This document shows, piece by piece, positions 1 to 7,342 of a DNA stretch of 64,000 nucleotides. The notes under the pieces were generated by a model. The model searched no databases. It worked only from the letters and a program-made list of their open reading frames with translations, and was not told the DNA's origin. Origin of the DNA: Clostridiaceae bacterium Marseille-Q4143 (GTDB lineage Bacteria; Bacillota; Clostridia; Lachnospirales; Lachnospiraceae); assembly GCA_018228645.1 (NCBI GenBank), contig CP073693.1:3048416-3112415 (forward strand), in the 5' to 3' direction. The position numbers and the translations under genes were made by a program. Each line of letters opens with the position of its first letter. Positions within the stretch are counted from its first letter, which is position 1.

Positions 1-32
1 AAAGGTTTTTTTTATAAAATGATATAAAAAAA

Positions 33-72
33 GAGACCTTTATTGCATCACAAATAATGCAATAAAAGTCTC
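33..72 (-). terminator. Riboswitch expression-platform terminator
   Basis: Two 16-nt arms (33-48 and 57-72) pair with one G-U wobble around an 8-nt loop. On the minus strand the stem is followed by a run of seven T. The 5' arm shares its bases with the last segment of the adjacent aptamer, as expected for a switch in which ligand binding removes the terminator. Confidence 0.8.
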
Positions 73-158
73 ACCATTTTCTTGCAATACCGGGTGTCTC
101 CACCGTACTGACGACATTGCAAACGCGGATTCCCAAACGTAGGTTACTCCCCTTTATC
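57..158 (-). promoter_or_regulatory. yybP-ykoY type manganese riboswitch
   Basis: On the minus strand the leader begins with AAAGGGGAGTAAC. It continues through CGTCA and an ACGGTGGAGACACCCGG helix, and ends in GGTGAGACTTTTATTG. I recognise this as the Mn2+-sensing yybP-ykoY aptamer. Its closing helix (ATAAAG with CTTTTAT) competes with the downstream terminator, so manganese would be expected to allow read-through. The controlled gene starts left of position 1; known targets of the family include Mn exporters (MntP, P-type ATPases, TMEM165-like proteins). The family call is from memory of the consensus, not a covariance-model hit. Confidence 0.75.
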
Positions 159-165
159 GGGATAC

Positions 166-194
166 ATAATATAACAAAGTTCCCCCTGTGTCAA
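166..194 (-). promoter_or_regulatory. Promoter of the manganese riboswitch transcript
   Basis: A perfect -35 TTGACA (189-194) and a -10 TATTAT (166-171) are separated by exactly 17 nt. Transcription would start a few bases before the aptamer. It sits just after the stop codon of the AMP-ligase gene, so the riboswitch transcript is independent of that operon. Confidence 0.75.
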
Positions 195-206
195 GGTACT
201 TTATGC

Positions 207-1739
207 TTAATACCGCTTAATTTTCTTCGACGGTGTCTTTGGAAACTCTGTATTTCTGACCTTCAGTCGATAAATCCGCTTATACGCCGGTGCCTGCTCA
301 TTATAGCCATCGATAAGTTTCTGGAGCGCCTCTGTGATGCTGTTTTCAGCAAGTCCCTGGGCTTTCATCTCCTCTTCGTCCGGGAAAACTTCCGCTTCAA
401 TGACACCTTCTGCCTCCCGTACCAGAATCTCCCTGATCAGGGGCTGTTCCAACAGCTTATTTTCCAGTTCTTCCGGTGAAACATTTTCCCCATTCTTCGT
501 AATGATGAGGTTCTTCTTTCTTCCGGTCAGGAAAAGGAAACCGTCTTCGTCCACATATCCCAGATCTCCGGTCAGAAGCCAGCCATTCTGTAATGTTTCC
601 GCTGTCTCCTCCGGCATATGATAATATCCCTGCATGACGCTGCTGCCGCGCACCTGCAGTTCTCCATCCACCACTCTTGCCTCACAGTTAGGAAGGAGCT
701 GTCCTACAGAACCTTTTCGGATATTCCAGCTCAACGTCGTGCTGATCACCGGGGAACATTCTGTCATACCGTATCCCTGCAAAATGGCAATGTCATATTT
801 TGCAAACAGATCCAAAAGCTCCGGCTGCAGATAGGCACCACCACTGCAGATCGTGTGGAATTGTTCTCCAAATACTGCTTCTTTCACCATTTTCGGATCT
901 TTATCTCCTGCTGCCGCCAGCTTTTTCGCCAGGGTTTCAATCATCATGGGCACCATGAGCATGATGTTTGGCCGAAACAGTTTGATATTGGCCGCCATCC
1001 GGAACAGGGAATCATTAATACAGATCACAGATCCGCTTGAAATACCTTTTAAAATATCCATGCTCAGACAATAAGCGTGATGAACCGGCAGCACAGAGAG
1101 AAGCACACTTCGTTCCGGAAATTTCATATCCAGACAGGTGGCGTTTTCTGCAAGATTCCGATGGGTAAGCATAACCCCCTTACTCTTTCCGGTAGTACCG
1201 GAGGTAAAGAGAATAGAAGCCAGCTGATCCGGCTGCAGATCCGCCTTCGCACCAGTTCCCGGTTCCATCTCCTCCAGTGTCATTTCCATCAGCTTCGGCA
1301 AAGCCAGGATGCCATCTCCATCTTCTGTCTTCTGCATGGAAATAAGATAACGAAGCTTTGGACACTGGATTCTTGCTGCTTCCAGCACATCTTTTCTTGC
1401 TTCATCTGCCACCAGAACCACTGCATCTGCACGGTCGACAAGTTCACAGACATCTGCAGCCGGAAGGGATGCATCCAGCGGTACTGCAACGCTTCCACTG
1501 TTCACCGTTCCAAAATAGGACAGAATCCACTCATAGGAAGTAGGACCAATCAGTGCCACATGCCCGCCTCTGACCTTCAGTGTTTCCAGAAGATCGGAAA
1601 AATGCTCGCTGTCTTTTCGAAGATCCGTATAACTTTTCTCAGCAACCGTGCCTTTTCCTGACTTATAACGAATGACAATTTCCTCTCCCCAGGTTTCTTC
1701 CGCCTGTACCAACAATTCCCGTATGGTGCTTGCCTTCAT
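207..1739 (-). CDS. AMP-forming acyl-CoA/acyl-ACP synthetase (ANL family)
   Basis: A 510-residue ligase expected to activate a carboxylic acid as acyl-AMP and pass it to a thiol. Visible ANL motifs are the P-loop SILFTSGTTGKSKGV (around 175-190), YGMTECSP, the GDLGYVDEDGFLFLTGRKK block, and a C-terminal FPKTPSKKIKRY carrying the expected catalytic lysine. It looks like a FadD-type fatty-acid ligase more than an amino-acid adenylation domain. It is the last gene of a four-gene operon. The stop of the ACP gene is 2 nt upstream and the ribosome site AGAGGAG lies inside the ACP gene, suggesting coupled translation. The natural partner is therefore the adjacent carrier protein rather than CoA; that link is inference, and the substrate is unknown. 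Confidence 0.9.
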   Translation of the reverse strand: MKASTIRELLVQAEETWGEEIVIRYKSGKGTVAEKSYTDLRKDSEHFSDLLETLKVRGGHVALIGPTSYEWILSYFGTVNSGSVAVPLDASLPAADVCELVDRADAVVLVADEARKDVLEAARIQCPKLRYLISMQKTEDGDGILALPKLMEMTLEEMEPGTGAKADLQPDQLASILFTSGTTGKSKGVMLTHRNLAENATCLDMKFPERSVLLSVLPVHHAYCLSMDILKGISSGSVICINDSLFRMAANIKLFRPNIMLMVPMMIETLAKKLAAAGDKDPKMVKEAVFGEQFHTICSGGAYLQPELLDLFAKYDIAILQGYGMTECSPVISTTLSWNIRKGSVGQLLPNCEARVVDGELQVRGSSVMQGYYHMPEETAETLQNGWLLTGDLGYVDEDGFLFLTGRKKNLIITKNGENVSPEELENKLLEQPLIREILVREAEGVIEAEVFPDEEEMKAQGLAENSITEALQKLIDGYNEQAPAYKRIYRLKVRNTEFPKTPSKKIKRY

Positions 1740-1741
1740 AT

Positions 1742-1975
1742 CTACTCCTCTCCGGTCAGCTTCTCCAGATAGTCCACTGCCTCCTGCACGGTGCGGATAC
1801 CTGCTGCTGTCTGCTGATCTACTTCCACTTCAAAGGTATCCTCCAGTTCTCCAAGCATGCTCATAAAATCAAAGGACGTAAATCCCAGGTCTTCCATAAA
1901 ACGGGATTCCGGCTGAATCTGCTCAGGCTCTACTTCCACATAATTACAAATAATTTCTTTTAACTGTTCCAGCAT
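1742..1975 (-). CDS. Acyl carrier protein (operon-specific, second ACP of the window)
   Basis: A 77-residue acidic carrier protein. Ser34 in the motif DLGFTSFDF is the expected 4'-phosphopantetheine site; the usual DSL is replaced by TSF, so it is divergent from the housekeeping AcpP at 16775-17005. It lies between the condensation-like gene (22 nt upstream) and the AMP ligase (2 nt downstream). The likely role is to hold an acyl group loaded by the ligase and offer it to the condensation-like enzyme. A GGGGAG ribosome site precedes the ATG. Confidence 0.88.
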   Translation of the reverse strand: MLEQLKEIICNYVEVEPEQIQPESRFMEDLGFTSFDFMSMLGELEDTFEVEVDQQTAAGIRTVQEAVDYLEKLTGEE

Positions 1976-1997
1976 TTCTTTTTCTCCCCTTTTTTCT

Positions 1998-3404
1998 TTA
2001 TACCTGTGCCATCAGATCACCGATGGTCATATCCGGTGACTCAATGCCCCGGAACAAGATTCTGCACAGATAATAGTAGAAATATTCCAGCTTTTCTCTG
2101 GTCACGGCTTTCACCTGATGTTCAAAATTAAAATCCAGTCCATTATCATCCGGCCGGTGCATGACGGTCAGGTACATGGCCTGGGTGGTTGCCCCGTTTG
2201 GATACCACTTGGTCTTGTATTTGATACCGCCCAGATCATCAAGTCTTTTATCTTTCAGCGTCATGGGCTGATAGGTCAGTGACATGGGTTCATAGGTTTC
2301 TCCACCCGGATGCGGATACTTTCTTCCCCGATATGCAAAATAAGCTACCGGGTCATAATTGGCATGGCGAAAATATTCATTCTGCAGATCACGTATTTCA
2401 AAGAGTCCCTGCAGGAATGTCTTATCCGGTGTAATGATCGTACGGAATGGGAAAGAATGAATCCTGGTTCCGCCGGATTTCTTTTCTTTTAAGGTAGCAC
2501 GACGGGCAATGGCCGTATTGATGGAAACATCATCATTCCCATTCATTTTCTGATAGTAGGTCCGAAGTCCCATGAGCAGGAGACTCGCCAGGGAAATATG
2601 CTGCTGCTCGCAGAATTTCATCAGCCGCTCCGTCGGCTCAGCTTCCAGATGGAAGATATCCAGAGCGGAATCCACGCTGTCAGATACATTGACTGCCGCT
2701 CTGGCATTGGGATTTCCGGTTTTTTCCCGTTCTGCTTTCAATGCACCGTCTCCGTCAATGCCGTTGTAAATCGGCTCCGGCATCTCATCAATCAGCTTCT
2801 GGAAATAAGCCTCGTCCCGCTCTTTTGCTTTGCTGCCCATCTCATAAGCCAGGTCTTTTTTCAGCTGCTCCACATAGGACGCCATCTCCTTTGGTGCCGG
2901 AACACCCTCATATTTCTGACTGCAGTAAAGCTCAATCACATCTCTTAAAAAACAGATCAAAGACTGGGCATCCATCGTTCTGTGGTCTGCCAGGAAATAG
3001 ATTCCTTCATAACCATCCGGTGTCTTAATCATGACAATCCGGTTCATGGGAGAATCCTGCGGCTTAAAGGGAACCGCTGTCCATGCAGTCATGGTTTTCT
3101 CCGCTTCCTCCATGGTTCCATTGGAGAAATCCACGTATTCAATATCCCGTTCCTCTTTGTCTGCCACATACTGATACCAGGTACCCTGTTTGTCCTGGGC
3201 AAAGCGAAGTCTCATGGCCTCGCATCGGTCATAGGCCTGATAAATAGCTTTCTTCAGCAGCTCCATATCCAGCTCCATCTCAATGGTCAGACTGGTACCG
3301 ATATTCAGAACTTCTTTCTTCGGGCAGAAATTCTGATAGAAAAAATGAAATTTCTGTGCGGCAGTCAGCGGATACACCGGATGACCTTTTCTCTTTCTCA
3401 TCAT
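1998..3404 (-). CDS. Condensation-domain-like acyltransferase, stand-alone
   Basis: A 468-residue protein with the chloramphenicol-acetyltransferase/NRPS condensation fold signature. The catalytic HxxxD is visible as His141-Asp145 (ADHRTMDA), though the usual HHxxxDG has Asp in place of the first His and Ala after the Asp. A DFNFEHQ segment near residue 430 resembles the DFGW-like structural motif. Enzymes of this fold transfer an acyl group from a carrier to an amine or alcohol. The start ATG overlaps the TGA of the hydrolase gene (ATGA, 3401-3404), showing translational coupling. No adenylation or thiolation domain is fused; those functions are separate genes downstream. Acceptor and product cannot be predicted. 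Confidence 0.75.
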   Translation of the reverse strand: MMRKRKGHPVYPLTAAQKFHFFYQNFCPKKEVLNIGTSLTIEMELDMELLKKAIYQAYDRCEAMRLRFAQDKQGTWYQYVADKEERDIEYVDFSNGTMEEAEKTMTAWTAVPFKPQDSPMNRIVMIKTPDGYEGIYFLADHRTMDAQSLICFLRDVIELYCSQKYEGVPAPKEMASYVEQLKKDLAYEMGSKAKERDEAYFQKLIDEMPEPIYNGIDGDGALKAEREKTGNPNARAAVNVSDSVDSALDIFHLEAEPTERLMKFCEQQHISLASLLLMGLRTYYQKMNGNDDVSINTAIARRATLKEKKSGGTRIHSFPFRTIITPDKTFLQGLFEIRDLQNEYFRHANYDPVAYFAYRGRKYPHPGGETYEPMSLTYQPMTLKDKRLDDLGGIKYKTKWYPNGATTQAMYLTVMHRPDDNGLDFNFEHQVKAVTREKLEYFYYYLCRILFRGIESPDMTIGDLMAQV

Positions 3405-4345
3405 TTGATAATCCCTCCAATAAATGCATCCAGCGCTGCCTCATAGGCTGCCGGATCTTTATAATAACTCTCTGCGTGGGCAGCGCCCTCCACAATCAGT
3501 TTTTTCTTATTTTCACATGCATAATTCTGATAAATGCGGTCACACATACTGCACGGTACAAACGTATCTCCGGAGCCATGAATCAAAAGTGCCGGAACGG
3601 TGGCTTTTCTTACCTCTCTTGCAGAATTGCAGTCATCAAGCCCGTACCCTGCTTTCTTCCGATTCACCATACTGGCAATCTGAATCATGGGGAATGCCGG
3701 CAGATGATACATGGAATGAAGTACATGGGTAAAAACTTCTTTCGCCGATGTAAATCCGCAGTCTGATATAATGCCTTTTACCTGGGCAGGCAGTTCCAGT
3801 CCGGTGGCCATCAATACTGTGGCTCCCCCCATGGAAGTTCCATGAAGAAGAATCTCTGCATCATCTCCTGCCTTATGAATCATCCAACGAATCCAGCAGA
3901 GGGCATCATACCGATCCAGACATCCGAATCCGATATACGTGCCTTCACTTCTTCCATGAGCTCTGGCATCCGGCAATAACATGGAAAATCCATGACGCAG
4001 ATAATAATCAGAAAGACCAATATAATCGCTCATACCCTGACTGGTATATCCGTGGAAACAGATCACGATCTTTTTCTCATCGCCGTTTGGTATGTAAGTT
4101 CCCCGCAGCCGCAGTCCGTCTCTGGAACGGATGGACACATCCTCCCGCGGACGCGCCAGAAACTTTTCTTTCCGCTCTTTCAAAAGATCCTCATACTGGC
4201 TCCAGTCAGTACCTGCCATCTTCATCGTGCGTTCCGTACTTGCCATCCCACGTTTCATGGTTCTTTTATAAAAGTAAGCAGAACTTCCTGCTTCTGCCAC
4301 AGACAGAAGACTTATCAGAATTCCAGCTTTTTTCCATTTATGCAC
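3401..4345 (-). CDS. Membrane-anchored alpha/beta hydrolase
   Basis: A 314-residue serine hydrolase of the YqkD/bem46 kind. The nucleophile is Ser171 in HGTSMGG; Asp260 (HGSGDTFVP) and His290 (EGAAHAES) complete a plausible triad, and an HGY oxyanion segment is near residue 98. An N-terminal hydrophobic helix (about 7-24) suggests membrane anchoring with the catalytic part outside or at the membrane. I chose the GTG at 4345: it has AAGGAGG 6 nt upstream. Reading on to a TTG at 4426 would run through the promoter and operators. It is the first gene of the operon and could act as a thioesterase, an esterase, or a hydrolase acting on the product. Confidence 0.82.
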   Translation of the reverse strand: MHKWKKAGILISLLSVAEAGSSAYFYKRTMKRGMASTERTMKMAGTDWSQYEDLLKERKEKFLARPREDVSIRSRDGLRLRGTYIPNGDEKKIVICFHGYTSQGMSDYIGLSDYYLRHGFSMLLPDARAHGRSEGTYIGFGCLDRYDALCWIRWMIHKAGDDAEILLHGTSMGGATVLMATGLELPAQVKGIISDCGFTSAKEVFTHVLHSMYHLPAFPMIQIASMVNRKKAGYGLDDCNSAREVRKATVPALLIHGSGDTFVPCSMCDRIYQNYACENKKKLIVEGAAHAESYYKDPAAYEAALDAFIGGIIK

Positions 4346-4366
4346 CGGTTTTCCTCCTTGTTCTTT

Positions 4367-4383
4367 TTCGACTATCGGTCGAA
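4367..4383. promoter_or_regulatory. Operator palindrome 1 (perfect)
   Basis: TTCGAC-TATCG-GTCGAA is a perfect 6-bp inverted repeat with a 5-nt centre. It lies in the 5' leader of the hydrolase operon, downstream of the proposed -10. It is the best copy of three related sites and a likely binding site for the divergent TetR protein. Confidence 0.65.
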
Positions 4384-4410
4384 CTTGTTTGATTATTAAA
4401 TTAGCATCTT

Positions 4411-4427
4411 TTCGACCAGCGGTCAAT
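4411..4427. promoter_or_regulatory. Operator palindrome 2, overlapping the operon -35
   Basis: TTCGAC-CAGCG-GTCAAT is a degenerate copy of the site at 4367. Its right half contains the minus-strand -35 hexamer TTGACC (4421-4426), so a bound repressor would block the hydrolase-condensation-ACP-ligase promoter. No good -10 is fixed; TAATTT lies 17 nt downstream. Confidence 0.55.
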
Positions 4428-4448
4428 ATGATTTTTGCACAGTTTATT

Positions 4449-4465
4449 TTCGACTGGCAGTCGAT
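4449..4465. promoter_or_regulatory. Operator palindrome 3, upstream of tetR promoter
   Basis: TTCGAC-TGGCA-GTCGAT is the third copy, with 5 of 6 arm positions symmetric. It sits about 20 bp upstream of the proposed -35 of the TetR gene and could allow autoregulation or looping with the other two sites. Confidence 0.55.
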
Positions 4466-4485
4466 TATTATGGCAATATTCCAGG

Positions 4486-4515
4486 TTGGCGGTTTTCTTC
4501 TACATATGCTATACT
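4486..4515 (+). promoter_or_regulatory. Promoter of the TetR gene
   Basis: -35 TTGGCG (4486-4491) and -10 TATACT (4510-4515) with an 18-nt spacer. The transcript would start about 30 nt before the ATG at 4550, which has GAAGGAGA as ribosome binding site. Confidence 0.5.
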
Positions 4516-4549
4516 AATAAGGATTTTCAGACGAAGGAGAACGATAGAA

Positions 4550-5164
4550 ATGTCCAAGACTCAGAAATACGATATGATTCTGGATGCGCTCCAGTCTCTG
4601 TTGGAGCAGAAAGATATACAGACCATCTCCGTCAGTGAGATTGCCCAGACTGCCGGGATTGGAAAAGGAAGCATCTATTATTATTTTCCATCCAAGGATG
4701 CCATGCTGGAAGCACTGGTAGAACGAAGCTATGAAAAACCTCTGCTGACCGCAAAACACCTGGCTGACCAGACGGAAATATCCCCATTTACGCGGATGGC
4801 CATGATTTTTCAGGCCTGCCACAGCTCTTCTCTGGAATTCCGCAAAAGTGATCACACCTCTTCCGCTGCCAATGCACCGGAGAATGCCTACATTCATCAA
4901 AAATTTCTGAATCATCTGATTACAGAATTAAAGCCCACCCTCACCCGGATTATATCCCAGGGTATTGAGGACGGGCTTATTGACTTTGACAATCCCGAAG
5001 CTCTCTCCGAGATCGCATTGATTGTACTTGCAGTAAAGATTGATAATACACTGGTTCCTTCCACGCCGGAGGAGATTCATCAAACCATTCAGGGACTGGT
5101 CTCTCTCATGGAACGAGGCACCGGCAATCCGGAAGGAACATTGAATTTTTTGAAAATCCTTTAA
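4550..5164 (+). CDS. TetR/AcrR family transcriptional regulator
   Basis: A 204-residue regulator. The N-terminal helix-turn-helix (about residues 22-50) shows the TetR pattern SVSEIAQTAGIGKGSIYYYF. The variable C-terminal half would bind an unknown ligand. It is divergent from the hydrolase-condensation-ACP-ligase operon, and three related palindromes lie between them, so it most likely represses that operon and perhaps itself. The inducer may be an acyl compound related to the pathway, but nothing in the sequence shows this. Confidence 0.9.
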   Translation: MSKTQKYDMILDALQSLLEQKDIQTISVSEIAQTAGIGKGSIYYYFPSKDAMLEALVERSYEKPLLTAKHLADQTEISPFTRMAMIFQACHSSSLEFRKSDHTSSAANAPENAYIHQKFLNHLITELKPTLTRIISQGIEDGLIDFDNPEALSEIALIVLAVKIDNTLVPSTPEEIHQTIQGLVSLMERGTGNPEGTLNFLKIL

Positions 5165-5190
5165 ATTTCCAACAGAACAAGGAGTATCCC

Positions 5191-5964
5191 ATGAATATGA
5201 ACGAAAAAGAAATCATAGAGCTGGTACACAGCACAAAATCCATTATTTACAACAAAGAACTGGCTCATGCGGTCACCGTCAAGGGTGCTGCGGACTATGT
5301 AACCAAAGTGGATGTTGCCGTCCAGGAATATTTACGAAAAGAACTGGCTGCCCGGACACCTGACGTCATTCTCCTAGCAGAAGAGCAGGAAAATAAGAAC
5401 CTGGACCCGGAAAAATCTTACTGGATTCTCGACCCCATCGACGGCACCACCAACCTGATTCATGATTATCGCATGAGCGCAGTTTCTCTTGGACTTTATG
5501 AGAATGGACAGATGACCTTCGGCGTGGTCTACAATCCGTTTACGGAAGAAACCTTCCATGCTTCTCTTGGAAAAGGAGCATTCTTAAACGGCGAACCCAT
5601 CCATGTATCCCATCGGGAAGCCCTTGATACCTGTATTATTGCCTTTGGCTCTGCGCCTTATGAAAAAGAGCGGGCTTCCATGTTATTTCCCATCTTCCAG
5701 CGAGTTTTCATGGAAACCGCTGATTTCCGCAGAAGTGCTTCTGCTGCCCTGGATCTCTGCTACCTGGCTGCCGGACGCATCGATGGATTCTTCGAGCTGA
5801 ACTTAAAACCGTGGGATTACGCTGCTGGTTCCCTGATCATCGAAGAGGCAGGCGGAAAGATCACCGACTGGAACGGCACCCGCCTTCCCTTCCTCGCTAA
5901 TTCCGATATACTCACCTGCACACCGGAGATTTATGAACGGATTAAGAAACTGCTGAAGCATTAA
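5191..5964 (+). CDS. Inositol monophosphatase family protein
   Basis: A 257-residue Mg2+-dependent, Li+-sensitive-type phosphatase. The metal-binding signatures are LAEEQE, DPIDGTTN (around residues 83-90) and the C-terminal WDYAAGSLIIEEAGG. Substrates in this family include inositol phosphates, PAP and fructose-1,6-bisphosphate; CysQ/SuhB-like roles cannot be separated here. The gene follows tetR by 26 nt with an AAGGAG site and is probably co-transcribed with it. Whether it shares function with the ACP operon is unknown. Confidence 0.88.
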   Translation: MNMNEKEIIELVHSTKSIIYNKELAHAVTVKGAADYVTKVDVAVQEYLRKELAARTPDVILLAEEQENKNLDPEKSYWILDPIDGTTNLIHDYRMSAVSLGLYENGQMTFGVVYNPFTEETFHASLGKGAFLNGEPIHVSHREALDTCIIAFGSAPYEKERASMLFPIFQRVFMETADFRRSASAALDLCYLAAGRIDGFFELNLKPWDYAAGSLIIEEAGGKITDWNGTRLPFLANSDILTCTPEIYERIKKLLKH

Positions 5965-6012
5965 ACTATGAACTTCATTCTTTTTTCAGATTTATTTTCT
6001 CCTCAAATACGT

Positions 6013-6018
6013 TATAAT
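6013..6018 (+). promoter_or_regulatory. Possible -10 of the AIM24 promoter
   Basis: A perfect TATAAT lies 53 nt before the AIM24 start in an AT-rich 106-nt gap. No convincing -35 hexamer is present at the usual distance, so the promoter is tentative. Confidence 0.35.
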
Positions 6019-6070
6019 AGTCTTATACATACTTTCATGATTCATTTTATATCAAAAAAGGGAGGTTCCA

Positions 6071-6907
6071 ATGAAGATCGTCAATTTAGAAAACGAAAAC
6101 AGAAAATTTGTCAAAACTGTAAATAATTTTCATGTACTGGAATACATACAGGATGCCAGCGTCTCTCCCATGAACGCCCAGACAGAATATTTTATGAGCC
6201 AGATGAATGTCAGAAGACGTCAGATAGTCATCGAACTCGACAAGGAACACTCTGCCATTATCCAGGCTGGTGCCATGCAGTGGATGGGCGGTGATATTCA
6301 GGCAACTACCGGAGTAAAAGGTATTGGTGATTTATTTGGGAAAGCCTTAAAAGGCGCTGTCACCAAGGAAACCGCCATCAAACCAGAATATGTCGGCAAT
6401 GGCTATCTGGTTCTGGAGCCTACCTATAAATACATTCTTTTAAAAGATATTTCTGAATGGGGTTCTTCCGGGATGACCATCGAAGACGGCATGTTTCTTG
6501 CCTGTGATTCCCACGTTCAGAACAAAATAGTTGCAAGAAAAAATGTATCATCCGCAGTTCTCGGAGGTGAAGGATTTTTTAATCTCAGCCTGCATGGTAC
6601 CGGTACGGTTGCTCTGGAAAGCAATGTGCCGGAAGAGGAACTGATTGAGATCATTCTGGAAGACGATGAACTGAAAATTGATGGAAATCTGGCCGTGTGC
6701 TGGTCATCTGACCTTGATTTCACCGTAGAACGAACCACAAAAACCCTGGTCGGATCAGCTGTCAGCGGAGAAGGCCTTGTGAATGTATACCGCGGAACCG
6801 GCCGTGTCCTGATGAGTCCTGTTGCTCCTACTTCTTCCCTGTTCGAAGCTACAAACACTCTTGCTGCAAAAACAGCTGCAAAAAACAGCAATACATTAGG
6901 AAAATGA
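6071..6907 (+). CDS. AIM24 family protein
   Basis: A 278-residue protein of the AIM24 (DUF124) beta-helical family. Features are the N-terminal QMNVRRRQIVIE, the central GSSGMTIEDGMFLACDS, and the repeated glycine-bearing segments ending in GEGLVNVYRGTGRVLMSPV. Family members are widespread in bacteria and in mitochondria, where AIM24 supports inner-membrane organisation; the bacterial biochemical function is not established. It has GGGAGG before the ATG and is followed after 18 nt by a small unknown gene, so the two form a pair. Confidence 0.88.
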   Translation: MKIVNLENENRKFVKTVNNFHVLEYIQDASVSPMNAQTEYFMSQMNVRRRQIVIELDKEHSAIIQAGAMQWMGGDIQATTGVKGIGDLFGKALKGAVTKETAIKPEYVGNGYLVLEPTYKYILLKDISEWGSSGMTIEDGMFLACDSHVQNKIVARKNVSSAVLGGEGFFNLSLHGTGTVALESNVPEEELIEIILEDDELKIDGNLAVCWSSDLDFTVERTTKTLVGSAVSGEGLVNVYRGTGRVLMSPVAPTSSLFEATNTLAAKTAAKNSNTLGK

Positions 6908-6925
6908 TTTTAACAGGGAAAAAAT

Positions 6926-7342
6926 ATGGCATATAATTTTGAAAAAGAAAAAAGAGAAGCCATTGATGCCGGCAACAAAGCATTGGAAAGCCTTCATACC
7001 GCAAAGGAAAATCTGGACAGTGCCCACAACTGGGGGCTTTTTGATATGTTCGCCGGAGGACTTATCTCCAGTCTGGCAAAGCGCTCCAAAATGAACCAGG
7101 CCCGCCAGCATATGGAGCAGGCCAAATGGGATCTGCGAAATTTCAGCGAGGAACTGAAAGATGTGAATATGATTTCTCATCTGGACATTGAGACCGATGA
7201 TTTTCTCTCTTTTGCCGACTGGTTCTTTGACGGCTTTTTCGTAGACTGGATGGTACAGGACCGCATCAATACCGCCAGAGACCAGGTGGAGGAAGCGATC
7301 CAGCGCCTGAAAGTGATTCTGCGGGAATTGGAAAACAGTTAA
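6926..7342 (+). CDS. Conserved hypothetical protein, helical, AIM24 partner
   Basis: A 138-residue protein I do not recognise by function. It has charged, heptad-like helices at the N terminus (about 1-35) and at the C terminus (about 105-137). The middle is glycine- and tryptophan-rich (WGLFDMFAGG; aromatic residues near 95-110), suggesting an amphipathic or membrane-associated segment, but no clear transmembrane helix. It sits 18 nt after the AIM24 gene. The stop codon shares TTAA with the stop of the convergent TtcA-like gene. Confidence 0.75.
   Translation: MAYNFEKEKREAIDAGNKALESLHTAKENLDSAHNWGLFDMFAGGLISSLAKRSKMNQARQHMEQAKWDLRNFSEELKDVNMISHLDIETDDFLSFADWFFDGFFVDWMVQDRINTARDQVEEAIQRLKVILRELENS

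Noticed and set aside
3401-4426. Longer version of the alpha/beta hydrolase starting at a TTG at 4426.
   Set aside because: The extra 27 codons cover the -35, operator palindromes and leader; the GTG at 4345 has a proper AAGGAGG site.
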